DNA from: Epiperipatus broadwayi
Lineage: Eukaryota; Onychophora; Udeonychophora; Euonychophora; Peripatidae
Length of the DNA: 64,000 nucleotides
Assembly (NCBI GenBank): GCA_028023455.1
Contig: JAQFVV010000286.1
Coordinates: forward strand, 921,516-985,515
Reading direction: 5' to 3'
In this document: positions 1 to 14,212 of the stretch, one piece after another
Layout of the letters: every line of letters begins with the position of its first letter
Position numbering within the stretch: the stretch's first letter is position 1
The notes under the pieces: model-generated
The model's input: the letters and a program-made list of their open reading frames with translations, nothing else
The model's database searches: none
What the model was told of the DNA's origin: nothing
Position numbers and translations under genes: made by a program

Positions 1-800
1 CTGCTGAAATATTTCAGGTGTGACTTTTTTCCAGTATTGGCCAAATTATTTATTATAATTATTAAAATTATTTATTATAGATTTGATCTACTCCAGCTGC
101 AATTTAGGATTGCATCACACATTTCCAAAACTTCGCAATTTAATAACACATGGGGAATTATTTTCTTCAAAGCAGTATCAGATGAACTGTCCTTTCCAAA
201 AAATATATTATTCTCTATATTTCTCTTTTTGTAGACTCATTTTTTTCTAGAAAGTTCTTATTCCTTTCTTTTATCCCTTATCACGCATGTTGTTTTGAGG
301 CCAAGTTTGTCTTTAAACAAAGCAAAAAACTTTTACTAGCTTTTTGTCTTTTCAAGGTGAGGAAATTTTATTGATCACCTATAATTTGTTTTTGACTTTT
401 ATTTTTTTTTGTTTTTCTTTTTATATTCTTTAGATAATAATGTATATAGTTTTAATATTTTTTGTCATTTAAGATCTCTTTTCTCTATTATAATAAAATG
501 ACTGCATTAGCTTCCATCTTCAAAATCAAATTTATATTTGTTGAATTTCATTCATTCATCCATCCACACAGCAAATAAATAAATATATATATACTCATGT
601 TTCAATAAAATATAAGAGCACAAACACCCCTCCTCCTATCATACTTTGTCTTTATTTTAACCCTTTCTCTACCAATTTAAAAATGAAATACACTCGAATA
701 AATAATATAAGAACTATATACACATGCATGTGCACAAATTTTTCTTTTGTGAAACAAGGTTCGGAGCCACCCTGTCACAGTATATACGGATGATCTCAAA
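1..800. other. AT-rich non-coding stretch
   Basis: No supported gene. There are long T-rich and A-rich runs, a short ATTC/ATCC-rich stretch near 550-570 and scattered stops in all frames. Short open frames here carry no recognisable motif. Confidence 0.6.
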
Positions 801-1340
801 ATATGAAAATAAAAATTGATTATGATGAGTTAGAAGAAGTTAAACAATTATAAATACCTTGGTCAGATTATTAATACAGATGGAAACATAATGAATGAAA
901 TTAATCATAGAATTAAAAAAAAGATTTTTAATAAATGTGTTTTACCAGTTCTTATTTATGGATTTGAGACTTGGACACTTAATAAAAGAGCAATACAGAG
1001 ACTTCAGACCACTCAAAGAAGTATGGAGAGATGCAAATTGAGAGTAACAAGAAGAGATCAAAACTGCAATATATGGTAGGAGAACAATAAAGTGTTACTA
1101 ATCTCATTGAAAAAATAAAAGACTGAAGTGGAGTTGCTGTGGACATATTGCTAAAAGAGATGATAATAGATGGACAATTGAAATCTTAAACTAAATTCCA
1201 AGAGATTATAGAAGATCCAGAAAAAGATCACATGTGAGATGGATGAATGAAATAATAAAGTGTGCAGGGGTGATATGCAGAAGAGAAACTAAAGATCGGA
1301 GAAGATTGATTGAACTTGGATAAACCTTCATCCTGCAGCA
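801..1340 (+). pseudogene. RTE-like LINE, decayed 3' end (end of reverse transcriptase and C-terminus)
   Basis: Translation gives the conserved sequence around a LINE thumb: YKYLGQII at about 849, then PVLIYGFETWTL at about 940, followed across frameshifts and stops by KWSCCGHIAKRDDNRWT, RRSRKRSHVRWMNEI and RRETKDRRRL. This order (YLG, LYG-ETW, GH-A-R-DDRW, GRP-RW, A-DR-W) is the usual C-terminal signature of RTE-type non-LTR retrotransposons. The fragment runs into a GATGAT/ATA array, the kind of simple tail such elements carry. Only the last part of ORF2 remains, with at least two frame breaks, so it is dead. A related, more decayed copy lies at 18,021-18,245. The RTE assignment is by pattern only; CR1-like groups share part of the motif. 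Confidence 0.75.
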
Positions 1341-1350
1341 GATGATGATG

Positions 1351-1414
<64 letters not shown>
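1341..1414. repeat. (GAT)n-(ATA)n microsatellite, LINE tail
   Basis: Three to four GAT units grade into about 20 ATA units directly behind the RTE-like 3' end. It is best read as the expanded 3' tail of that insertion. Confidence 0.85.
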
Positions 1415-1418
<4 letters not shown>

Positions 1419-1570
1419 AAGTCAGATGTCACATGACTTATATATAGCTTGCATTTACCAATATGTAAACTTAAAAGCATGCTAATGCTCTAAACAAGGT
1501 TTTTTATTATTATTATGATAAATGCTACTACAAGAGAAGGCACTCAAATCATTTTTATCTTGGGTTGTCC

Positions 1571-1617
1571 CCATCCCCAGACCGGTTTCGACCTATGGGT
1601 CTCTTCAGTGAGGAGTT
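1571..1617 (-). ncRNA. Hammerhead ribozyme, family I, all core residues present
   Basis: Reading the minus strand: helix I 5' strand AACTCCTCA, core CTGAAGA (1608-1602), helix II GACC-CATA-GGTC (1601-1590, four Watson-Crick pairs with a 4-nt loop), core GAAA (1589-1586), a minimal helix III A-C-CG-G-U, the cleavage triplet GTC (1582-1580), then helix I 3' strand TGGGGATGG. Helix I pairs TCCTCA with TGGGGA (six pairs, one G-U). Every invariant core residue is present in the right order. This is a type I hammerhead with a tiny helix III, the form known from metazoan retroelements. Predicted cleavage is after C1580. Confidence 0.9.
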
Positions 1618-2123
1618 GGGACATTAGATTCAAAAAACCAACTCAAGCTAAGCATTTATCCAAAAGGTAATTCTCAAGAAGATCTAAACCTTTAGACATC
1701 TGCATGTCTTTAAAGTTAGCTCTCCAACTGAAAAAATTATATGGGCCTGAACTTATTTCAGATACTCCATATATTAATAGGTTTAGTCATTTAATTTAGC
1801 CAAAGCCCCAGCAGCAGCTTGTTTAGAGCGTTAGTTAGCATGCTCTTAAGTTTACATATTGGTAAATGCAAGCTATATATAAGTCATGTGACATCTAACT
1901 TTTTGTTATTACTATTATTATTTTGCTGTTGGGGCTTTGGCTAAATTAAATGGCTAAGCCTATTAATATATGGAGTATCTGAATTAAGTTCAGGCCCATA
2001 TAATTTTTTCAGTTGGAGAGCTGACTTTAAAGACATGCAGATGTCTAAAGGTTTAGATCTTCTTCTTGAGAATTACCTTTTGGATAAATGCTTAGCTTGA
2101 GTTGGTTTTTTGAATCTAATGTT

Positions 2124-2166
2124 TCAACTCCTCACCCATAGGTTAAACCCGGTCTGGGGATGGGGA
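2124..2166 (+). pseudogene. Hammerhead remnant with CTGAAGAGAC deleted
   Basis: Plus-strand partner of the site at 1571-1617. CAACTCCTCA is followed directly by CCATAGGTTAAACCCGGTC and TGGGGATGGGGACA. The ten bases spanning the CUGANGA core and the start of helix II are missing, and GAAA has become TAAA, so it cannot cleave. Confidence 0.75.
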
Positions 2167-2263
2167 CAATCTAAAATAAAGATGATTTGAATGCCTTCTC
2201 TTGTAGTAGCATTTATCATAATAAAAAAAAGCTTGTTTAGAGCATTAGCATGCTCTTAAGTTT

Positions 2264-2314
<51 letters not shown>

Positions 2315-2338
2315 AAGTAGTAGTCGTAGTAGTAGTCT

Positions 2339-2382
<44 letters not shown>

Positions 2383-2400
2383 ATAATAATAATAATAATA
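2264..2400. repeat. (AGT)n-(AAT)n microsatellite
   Basis: About 38 AGT units with a few AGA, CGT and CTT variants, switching to seven AAT units. It sits immediately upstream of the 5' region of LINE copy A. Confidence 0.95.
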
Positions 2401-2572
2401 AGAGAGTGCACATGCGCCAGCTGGTTTGGTGATCATAGATATCGGTAGGATATATTATATATTTCTAGTAATAATAAAACTAAAAATTTTTTTATTTAAA
2501 ATAAACCGTATTGACTCTAAGCAACCCAATATTCAGTATATATAGTTTTTTAAACTTAAGAAAACTCCTCTG

Positions 2573-3961
2573 ATGAGGAATTTGTGTGCAAGCAGTTTTT
2601 TTTACTCCAATATGGCGATCTCTTTGAACACAGCAAGCATTTCTTATGATGATGCAATCAAAGCATCCACTAAAAAAGGAGATTTTCCTCAGAATGTGGA
2701 AAAAAATCAAACTCCAGTTTCAAGATTTCGTCATTCAACAATGAATGATCTAATGAAACTAGATGTGATTTCAGAATCTGATCCATTACCAGTTAATGTA
2801 ATACAAGAAGAGATCTGGACTAATGAAAGTCTAATAAAAATTTCTGAATGCTTTAATACGACCATCCCATATGACCTATTTATGTCGTTTAAACATTTCT
2901 TTGCTGACAGGTCTGTTATCCTTGCAATTACAGATATAAATTGTTCGCTGTATAGATTTTCTAAGGATTTGCTATATGAAGAATTAAGCACAAATAATTT
3001 ATGGGATTCTATATTGCACATTGCAGATCATCCAAATCCTCGCTATCTTGCTATTGAATTCTATAGCGAAGAACAAAAAAACAAATTTGATAAAACAATT
3101 AAAATATTAGGGAAATATGCTTTAGTAAAATTTAACCAATAAAGAGAAAATTTTATTACTGGCACAATCAAAAATACGTACTTTAACTATACAATAAATG
3201 ACCTCAATAAATTAATGCAACAGTTCGGAGTTGTTGTTGCCTTTCAACCTATATATTTAAAAGGAACTCCAATACCAATCTATCGAAACAGTTATCATTT
3301 TAAAGTTAAATTAAATCAAAATGTAAATCCAAATGATATTCCCACTCTTATAACCGATCATGAAGCGATGCTACTCTTAATAATTCGTGGACTTAAACCA
3401 TAATGTTTTCACTGCAAACAATGAGGGCATATTATAAATGCATGTTCAAAACTTAAATGTAAACACTGTGATATGAGAGCAACCTCAAGTCATCAATGTG
3501 GAAATGCACCAGTAAATAACACAGATTTTACTCCTCAATCGATAAGTGAATCAACTACAATTTGCTATCAAAATAATCCAATTAATGACAGTGTAACAGA
3601 CGATCTAAACATCACCAGAGAGCAATCAGTAAATGATGAAAGTGAATCAATTTTACCCAAAAATCAATCACAGAATGACGAGGATAAACCAGTGTTACAA
3701 GAAAATAGCCAATCTCAACAAGAAATATTAAAAAGTGATTGCCAAAATCACAAACAATCAAAAAGACCCCTTAACAAAACTTTGCAAGATATTACAGACT
3801 ATCTAGTGCCTTTCCTGCCACCTACAGACCCGAAAATAAATGACACTGCCAACCGAAAACCAGGCAGACTGCGAAGCAAATGAAGCAAAAAAAATGCAGC
3901 AGTGCCTATTGATCTTAGTAAAGATGATATGCCCCAGACATTAGATCATAAAAAAAAATAA
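2573..3961 (+). pseudogene. LINE A ORF1, nucleic-acid-binding protein with CCHC knuckle, broken by in-frame stops
   Basis: One reading frame runs from 2573 to 3961 without any frameshift, but contains TAA at 3140-3142, TAA at 3401-3403, TGA at 3425-3427 and TGA at 3881-3883. The N-terminal half (to about residue 190) is a globular region resembling an RRM-like ORF1p segment (FDKTIKILGKYALVKF), which is a guess. A CX2CX4HX4C zinc knuckle follows at about 3404-3445, with the third stop falling inside it. A second Cys/His cluster (CKHCDMRATSSHQC) lies at about 3461-3502. The tail is polar and Q/N/S-rich. ORF1 proteins of LINEs bind their own RNA. The stops, all in one frame, suggest decay by point mutation; the TGA in the knuckle stands where an Arg codon would be usual, consistent with CGA to TGA. 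Confidence 0.8.
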
Positions 3962-4187
3962 GAAAAGCAAATATGAGTTCAATGGATACCAAGTTTGAAT
4001 ACACTTCAGATGAAGACCTTAGCACCAATAAAAAAGCAAATGTGAAAAAATTATCACAGGAGGGAGGAAGTAGAACCTCCAGACATAAAAATTCTTTGTC
4101 ATAATTTGTGCAAGATATCTAAACTATATAAAATTATAATCTAATTACTACATCAGGAGGGTTTTGTTTTTATTGGGTGAAACTATA

Positions 4188-7100
4188 ATGAATATAAAAA
4201 TAGTGTCATTAAACATCCATGGATTAAACTCACTGGAAAAAAAACTATCAATTAATAAAATGACTTGAAATTATACAACCTCATTTGCTAGGACTACTTG
4301 AAACAAAAATTTATAATAAATCTCAGATTAATCCATCTAACTATCTTAATAATCAAGGATACTCAGCATTCTTCCAAGCATCATTTTCACCCTCAGCAGG
4401 AACAGGAGTAGTAGTAATGAAAACCTGCCCCTTCTATTCATTCAAAATAATATATATAAATGCACACATATTAATTATAACATTATATGATAAAACAGTT
4501 ACATTGAATGTAGCATTTGTTTATTTATCTCCAAATCACACAGTAATTAATAAAGTCATTCAAATTATAAATTCCAAAATAGCATCCTCATCACATCCAT
4601 TAATTTTACTTGGTGATTTCAACATGTCATACAATGAGTTTGTCACAAAATGGTTGCACTTACTAGCCATACAACTCATGAGTGGAGAAGGCTATCTCCC
4701 ACAGAATTCAGTAACATTTAATAATGGCAGGTTTTCATCATTAATTGACCTGGTCTTCTACTCACCAGTGTTACATCACATGATCAGCCTAACAATAAAA
4801 AACTCATCATTATCAGATCATTCTGCAATTATTGTTTCACTAAAGAATGATTTTATATACAGATCAATAACATCTATTGGAAACACAATTAGAATGCTTC
4901 TTCCATGTCGAACCCCAGAATATTTATTCTCAGAAATATATATATTTCTCTTCAAACTTCGAGACATTGAAATGGATCCAGTGCAAACATGGATTGCCTT
5001 TGTTAACATTATTTCATATACAATTGATGTCATAACAAGGGCTACCCCAGCCCCTTCAAGGCTTCTAGCTCTTGTAGATGAAACACACAAAAGAATCACA
5101 AACAGTACTACAAATAAACAAGGCTGTTCAAATGTGATTGCCCTGAAGAAACTTTATAAATCAGTCTCTGAAGAACTTAAAGAATACCTGGCAATTAAAA
5201 AAAGAAAACTCTTTTTGACACAGACACCCACATGGTCCAGATACTATATTCGCTGGGCACTGGGACAAAAGCCATCAACTCGCATAGTGACAGCAATTAA
5301 AATACAAGAAGATATAATTTCTGGATACAACATGTTGCTACCTCTCTACACACATTTCAAATCCAAACTTCAAGAGAAAAAAAAATTCAGCCCTGCGCCA
5401 TTTTTTCTTGGTGAGCCAGAAGAAGATATAATATTTACTCCCAAAAACTTTATTCAAAAATTAGCATCAACCCCAACTCCAGTCACCCAGGAATGCATGG
5501 TATACCTTGCTTTGTATTCAAGCATTTAGAAAATTTTACTGCTCAGTATCTGTGTAATCTAGCAAACTTTCTAACAAAAAAGATCCATCATATACATGGA
5601 TTATACCCTATTTTACTAGTACCATTTATCAAAACACATGAAAAAATAACCACACTAAACAATCTAAGGCCCATATCAATGAGCCCTCTGGGTATCAAAC
5701 TGCTGGAGTCAATCATTAAAGACAAAATAGAACCCTATATTATACCTATACTATCTAAAATGCAGTTTGCTAAGAAAGGCTCATCTACAATGCAAGCAGC
5801 CTTTCTATTCAAAACAGTTATTGATTCTGTCAGAAATAATAAAAAATATAGTCCAGTTGTAATCCAACTGGATATAAAATCAGCATTTGATATGATTCCA
5901 ATTGAACTCCTTGTTGAAGCATTAGCAGACACAACAATACCAAGATCCTTAATATATTTAATCACCAATCTTCTATTAAGTCAAGAAATACATATTACAC
6001 TTAATGGTAAGAATTCCCCCTCTTTTGTACCTTACTGTTCAATTCCACAAGGTTCACCACTAAGTGCTCTTTTTTTACTTTCTATATCAATCCCTTACTG
6101 AATATGATAGAAAAAGAATTATCAGGCATATACATACCTGGTCTAAAAGCAAACATCTCCTGTATTGCCTACATGGATGATGTCTCGATTTTTTTTAACT
6201 TCTAAAAAACAGATCCCAACTCTATTGAAAATTCTTAATTCATACACTAATAAATACAAGCTGGAGTTTAACATGGATAAATCTTCTGCATGGTCAATAT
6301 ATACAGGACAATTTCACACACAACATTTTAAAGGAAAACCCAGCTCTTTTGTGGGATTCCCCTTCTATTTGAGCAATCTAGAAATGCGTCGACAAATACA
6401 AGACAAAATTAAAAATAAAATAGAAAATATAATTGATTCACTTTCAAAATCTTACCTTTCACTGTATTCAAAAGTAGCCCTGTTTAATCTATTAATTATG
6501 ACTTGAATCACATACTATTCTCCAATAATACTATACACTAAATCTTTTTACTAGTAAAATAAACTCTTATGTAGAAAGTTGCTGTGGGAGAAAAAGATTG
6601 TTTCGGTTTCACTAAAACGTATTCAAGCTCCTCTAATACAAAATGGTTTAGGACTACATTCAATACATATTTTTAACATTCAAAAGACATTAAATCTCAT
6701 TTCTGCATGTGCTTATTTATTTCCATACATGAAAGTGTTCTTCAAGATTACCCCAACAGATAAACCACCACCAACCAATGGATATTGGAAAACCTTGCTT
6801 ACACTAATTCTTAACATTCCAAACATTATTTTTTCACTACCTCAAGATAAATTTAAATATTGGGATGTATACCAGATAATTTGCTCTCCCCTAAATGATA
6901 AAAGACCAATTTTAAACATTAATAATAGACAACTAACCCGAAAATTTAAATTCTGGTCATTAGAACCCAAATATTATGATTTTCTACTCAAATTAAATCT
7001 TGAAGCATTGCCAACATTACACTTTTGTAGATATAGAAGGCATTACATAAATACAGAAGACATATGCTGGTTATGTCATAGAGAAACTGAGACACAAGAA

Positions 7101-7418
7101 CATTTTCTTTTTACCTGCCCTGTATTTGATAATATTCATTCACCCATACCATCATTGTACAAACAAAGAAATTGTGACATTCAAACCCTTTTACAATCAT
7201 TTATTAAGGGTAGCTACCCACATATTCGAGCAAGTACTTTTATATTGTTTTCACTATGGTCTACAAGATGCTCCTTCATGTACAACAATAATCCAAGAAG
7301 ACATCCAAACACATTCTGGAACAAAATGGAACAGCTTCACTTAAGGGATGAAAAAATTGTATCCCAAAAGATGAACACAGCCACTTGGTCAATATTACAA
7401 CAGCACTCAAAATTATAG
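4188..7418 (+). pseudogene. LINE A ORF2: APE endonuclease, reverse transcriptase, C-terminal zinc motif (frameshifted)
   Basis: It starts at ATG 4188 with MNIKIVSLNIHGLNS, a normal APE-endonuclease opening. A frameshift near 4260 moves the frame to 4285-5529. Visible endonuclease motifs are LLETK (about 4291), GDFNMSY (about 4612) and SDHSA (about 4816). After another shift near 5490 the reverse transcriptase follows at 5493-6506: LRPISMSPLG, QLDIKSAFDM (first catalytic Asp), IPQGSPLSAL and AYMDDV (catalytic pair, about 6165-6182). Two one-base shifts sit in T-runs near 6070 and 6190. The C-terminal segment 6579-7418 has CWLCHRETETQEHFLFTC (7075-7118), a CCHC motif usual in LINE C-termini. 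No RNase H domain is seen. ORF2 would nick the target and prime cDNA from it. At least five lesions make it inactive. Confidence 0.88.
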
Positions 7419-7667
7419 GAAAAAAAGACTAATAAAAAACAGAACTAAGAACTTTACAAGTGCACAAAACTAATTGGATGTATATATTTTAAAGAAAATA
7501 ATGTAAACTCAAATTTGTAAACCACATGCATATCCTTTGTCTTTGTTACCCCCCCCCCCCCAATTACAATTTTCAACTTATTTATACTAACTTCAATTCA
7601 TCTGCATGTGGTAAAATAGTTATAAATGTAACCTTTTTCTTGTTATATTCAATAAAGTCCTTTTGAA

Positions 7668-7989
<322 letters not shown>

Positions 7990-10900
7990 TGGGGCTATTG
8001 GAAACAAAAATATACAGCAGCTCTCAAATTGATCCATCAACATATTTAGTCAGCCAAGGTTTTTGTGCCTGTTCAAGGCAATCATCATCACCATCAGGTG
8101 GCACAGGCATAATTATACCCCACAACTGCTCTTTTGATTCTTTTAAAATTATATATATTGACTCTAATCTTATCATATTAACACTCCATCATAAAAATAT
8201 CACACTTAACCTAGTATTTGTATATATACTACCAGGCCCTGTCATCATCTCCAGAATAATAGCAACAATATATTCAATGCTTACAGCAACACCAAATCCC
8301 ATAATGCTCCTGGGAGATTTCAATATGACCTACCAAACTTTTGTCACCAAATGGATCCATCAAATAACAATCCCACTTACGAGTGCTGAAGGTTTTCTCC
8401 CATCAAACTCAATATCTTTTAATAACAATAGATATAAGTCACTTATTGATTTGTGTTTCTACTCACCAATGTTACATCATTATTTTAATCTTGAACTCTG
8501 TCCATCTATAATCTCAGATCATGCTGCCCAGTTCATCACCCTTGACCTAACAAAAATACAGAATACAACAATAGCCCTCCAAAAGACTATGCGAATACTT
8601 CTTCCAGCACAAACAACTGAATTCTTATATTCAGAAACATATATAATGCTCCAAAAACTTCAAAACATATTACTTGATCCAGTACAAAAGTATATAGCAT
8701 TCACCAATATACTTTCTTTCAACATCAATCATATTACTTGCAATTCTTTACCCCCCACCAGATTATTAGCTTTGGCAGATGAACTACATAAAAGAATAAC
8801 CATTTCCAGACCAACTAAAGATAATCAAACACAAATTAAAAAACTTACAGAAATGTGCAACAATACATGCAATACACTAAAGCAATATGTAGCAAGAAAA
8901 AAGAAAAAAATATGCCTTGCACAACAACATACTTGCACCAGAGCATACATATGGTGGGCATTGGGATACCCATCCGCAGTCAGAGTGCCTATGGCACTTG
9001 AAATAGATGGCTCTATAACAGCTGGTCATAACATGATAAACCCAATATATCAACACTTTAAAAAAAACTGCAAAAACAGAGAGTGTACATACCAAATGAA
9101 GACATATTTGGAGACCCTGAAACAGACACACCAATAACAACAACTGACATTGTATTTCAACTTGCAACAATAACAAACACATGTCACCCAGGACCACAAG
9201 GATGTCCCAAATTTGTGTTCAAACATCTTAGTCACTCCACAGCAAAATACCTGTGTGATCTAGCCAATTACATATCCCAAAAAATTTACAACATACAAAG
9301 TCTATACCCAATTGCAATGGTTCCATTTAACAAAAAACCAACAGCAATATCATCTTTATCTAATCTACAACCAATTTCAATGGGACCTTTAGGAATAAAA
9401 ATTCTTGAAAGAGTGATAAAGGAAAAAATAGAACAACACATACTCCCTGTGTTATCATCAGCACAATATGCCAAAAAAGGATCATCCATTGGCCAGGGTG
9501 CCTTAATGTACAAAACAATTATCGAAGTAGTAAAAAAAGGAAAGAAATATGCACCAATTATAGTTCAACTAGACATTGAGGCAGCTTTTGACTCAGTGCC
9601 TATAGCCAAATTATTAGACGTGCTGAAAAAAACAACAACACCTCCATCCCTACTATATATAATAGCCAATCTGCTACTCAGCCATGAAATTCACATCACA
9701 TTGAATGGGAAAAAATCACCAGCCTTCAGACTGAGTCAATCCATCCCACAAGGATCCCCCCTAAGTGCCTTGCTCTTTACAATATATATAAATCCTCTAT
9801 TAATAGAGATACAGAAAAAAATAAAAGGCATTCAAATTCCAAACACTGCTTTAAATATATCATGCATAGCCTATATGGACGATGTAACCGTTTTCCTTCC
9901 CTCTAAAAAGAACCTCCCCATATTACAAGAGATAATCAAGAATTATACCTCAAATTTTAATTTAAAAATTAACACAAATAAAACTGCTGCATGGTCAATA
10001 TACACAGGCAAGCACTGTACAGAGATGTTTAATGGTAAACCATCTGCTTTCCTTGGTTTCCCATTCTACCTTGGAACCAATGGAATGAGGCAAAAAATTC
10101 AAAATAAATTAAAAAAAGATGCTGAAAAAATCACAGCCTCACTTGAAAAGTCATACCTGTCAATATACACAAAGGTAGCACTATTTAATCAACTTATAAT
10201 TACAAAAATTACATACTACACACCTATAATCAAATTTGCAAAAACATTAATATCTAAAATCTCGTCAATCTGTAACAAACTAATATGGAAGAGAAAGACA
10301 GTGGCAATCTCTTTAAAAAATCTGAGCAGACAACCACATACAATGGACTTGGACTCCATACAATCAATGTTTTTTACACACAGAAATCAGTAAATCTAAT
10401 AACAGCAACCATAAAAAGATTTCCAGACCTGGAGTGTGTAATCAGTATAATACTCACAGACAGACCACCCCCTTCCATATGGATATCTATCCACACTGAT
10501 TGAAGAACTCAAGCCAATATACAACAAAATATCATTCAATAATGACAGCAAGTATACATACTGGGACATTTATAATATACTATATCCAAACAAGACACCT
10601 AATCTACATCCATCAGTTCTTGGAATATACAACAGGCAACTACTACAACAGTTCAGAAAATGGTCATTAGATCCAAAATTATTTGATTTTCTACTTAAGC
10701 TTAATCTCAGTGCTCTACCCACAACCCTTTTCCTTAGATTTTGTAGATTCTATACAAATATAGACCCCATGTGTGGGCCATGTCATAGAGAAGAAGAGAC
10801 ACAAGATCATTTTCTTCATTCCTGCAGTGCCCTAGAAACAATATGTCGCACAATGTTTACCACATACAGAAAGGCTATCATTTCAATTGATGAAATAATA

Positions 10901-11375
10901 AATACATTTAAAAAAGGCAACAGCCCTGCTATTCATGCAGCAACATACAGCCTTTATGCCTACTGGTGTACCAGATGCACTTTTGCACTTGTCAATAACC
11001 CTCGACGCCACCCAGCAACATATTCAATAAAACTAGAACTGTTCAGAAAAAGAGACAGCATCCTAGCTCAACCAGATGTGTTTGCAGCCACATGGTCACA
11101 CTTGAAACAAAGATCCAGTCTATGAAATATAAAGACCAATAAGATAGATGATGACATTTTCAACATCAGCATTTTTTCCAACTTCAAAAAGATGCAAGCA
11201 CAAACTGAACTAAATAGAAGACCAAATTTAAAAACAAGAAGGAAAAAAAAGTATGCAGAAAAGATAAAGACTTATATACTGAAAGTTGTAATTTGGTTTT
11301 CATTTGTAACAAATCAATATATTACTAGATGTGACTCTGTAACTTTTTAGACTCAATAAAGTTTTGCTTTGAAAC
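7990..11375 (+). mobile_element. LINE copy B, same family as A, 5'-truncated
   Basis: It begins inside ORF2 at the endonuclease motif LLETKIY (shared with copy A at about 4288) and runs to a 3' UTR and a CATCATCATCAT-(AAT)n tail. Protein identity to copy A is moderate, so B is a related subfamily member and not a recent duplicate. The join to A falls exactly at the end of A's tail array, as expected if B inserted into, or next to, a TAA array by target-primed reverse transcription with 5' truncation. Confidence 0.88.
7998..11125 (+). pseudogene. LINE B ORF2 (endonuclease, reverse transcriptase, C-terminal zinc motif), frameshifted
   Basis: The frame 7998-9137 carries the endonuclease (METKIYSSSQ, LLGDFNMTY near 8310, ISDHAAQF near 8512). 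A frameshift in the A8 run near 9060 leads to the frame 9083-10393 with the reverse transcriptase: LQPISMGPLGIKILE, QLDIEAAFDSVP (catalytic Asp), SIPQGSPLSALLFTIYINP and AYMDDVTVF (catalytic pair, about 9871-9885). The reverse transcriptase is open throughout, unlike copy A. Further breaks near 10,320 and 10,500 separate the C-terminal segment, which ends with CGPCHREEETQDHFLHSC (about 10,772-10,825) and stops at 11,125. No RNase H is seen. With only a few frame breaks it is younger or less decayed than copy A. Confidence 0.88.
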
Positions 11376-13460
<2,085 letters not shown>

Positions 13461-13461
13461 A

Positions 13462-13682
13462 TGGTCTATATATATATATATGTCATATTATTATTACTAT
13501 TTGTGGGATATTCCATGTAGTGAAAAAGCTAAATGCTGACATTTCAGTACAATATCAAGTACCTTCCTCAGAGCGTCCTCTTTCTCAAATCATAAGAGGA
13601 CACTCTGAGGAAGGTACGTCAGCATTTAGCTTTTTCACTACACGGAATATCCCGCAAATAGTAATAATAATATGACATCTTT
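13462..13682. repeat. Fold-back repeat with a decayed hammerhead in one arm
   Basis: The left arm (about 13,482-13,575) and right arm (about 13,590-13,678) are near-perfect reverse complements: ATTATTATTACTATTTG-GGATATTCC-GTAGTGAAAAAGCTAAATGCTGAC, then ACCTTCCTCAGAG. The left arm has an extra 18 bases (13,541-13,558) that complete a hammerhead-like core on the minus strand; the right arm lacks them. The element sits next to a TATATATATA run at 13,470. Confidence 0.8.
13530..13580 (-). ncRNA. Hammerhead-like core, family V (possibly inactive)
   Basis: Minus strand: CTGAGGA (13,571-13,565), a helix II GGTAC-...-GTACT, then GAAA (13,545-13,542), TGTC with cleavage triplet GTC (13,540-13,538) and AGCATTTAGC. 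CUGANGA and GAAA are intact and helix II has five pairs. Helix III would be a single pair and helix I (ACACT against AGCAT) pairs poorly, so activity is doubtful. Confidence 0.45.
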
Positions 13683-13817
13683 TATCCATAAAAATATTAG
13701 AATATATATATATATTATGAGGGATTTGAACTCAGAGTTTTAGTCTCCCTACAGCTATTCAATACATCTTATACAACTGATATACATTACCACATACATG
13801 TGAAAAAGATAAATAAT

Positions 13818-13861
13818 CTCCAATGTACATATTTGTACTGAACCAGCACTCATCAGTTAGT
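13818..13861 (-). pseudogene. Hammerhead, family IV, with altered GAAA
   Basis: Minus strand reads AACTGATGAGTGCTGGTTCAGTAC, then CAAATATGTACATTGGAG. CUGAUGA and a GTGCT/AGTAC helix II are present, but the GAAA box reads CAAA, so it is predicted inactive. Confidence 0.6.
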
Positions 13862-14212
13862 CTAGATCACCATCTCCCACACATATATACAATCATAAAA
13901 AATCTCTCACCTACAACTTTTCAAACATCCAAATCCTTGTTGATACCAATATTATTGTCATACCCATGTTGACTTTAAGTTAATATGACACCTCACACAT
14001 AGGAACTTAATATGATCAGTTTAATTCTACAGAAGAGGAATGAGAAGAATACAGGCTAAATATGTAATATTTAGATATATAAATGTTTTTTATATTAAAC
14101 TTAATGTAATTATAATGGACGTGAACTCAGACTTTCAAACTCCCTACACCTATCCAATCCATTTTATACAACTGATACAAATGACCACATACATGTAAAT
14201 AAGATAAATGAT

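Larger units (their letters stand above)
1415..2263. repeat. Inverted (head-to-head) hammerhead repeat, family I
   Basis: Two arms in opposite orientation share most of their length. The sequence from 1429 (GTCAGATGTCACATGACT) reappears inverted near 1880-1905. The stretch 1620-1800 (AACCAACTCAAGCTAAGC onward) reappears inverted at 1925-2130. The segment CATGCTAATGCTCTAAACAAG near 1478 reappears inverted near 2232-2256. Each arm has a hammerhead site: intact in the left arm on the minus strand (1571-1617) and core-deleted in the right arm (2124-2166). There is no coding capacity. The non-coding body contains TTCAGGCCCATATAA, which recurs in altered form in the 26-kb and 28-kb repeats. It probably moved as a non-autonomous retroelement; the mechanism is inference. 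Confidence 0.8.
2401..7667 (+). mobile_element. LINE copy A (APE-type non-LTR retrotransposon, L1/Tx1-like), near full length but dead
   Basis: Layout: about 170 bases of possible 5' UTR, ORF1 with a zinc knuckle (2573-3961), ORF2 with endonuclease, reverse transcriptase and a C-terminal Cys/His motif (4188-7418), a 3' UTR with a C11 run near 7551, and a TAA tail of more than 300 bases. The element lies between two trinucleotide arrays (AGT/AAT on the left, TAA on the right). The reverse-transcriptase active site reads AYMDD and its neighbourhood (ISCIAYMDDV, then NMDKSSAWSIYTG) resembles the L1/Tx1 group more than RTE or CR1. That clade call is by eye. Several frameshifts and stops make the copy inactive. 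Confidence 0.85.

Noticed and set aside
2250-2432. Poly-Ser open frame
   Set aside because: AGT microsatellite read in one frame.
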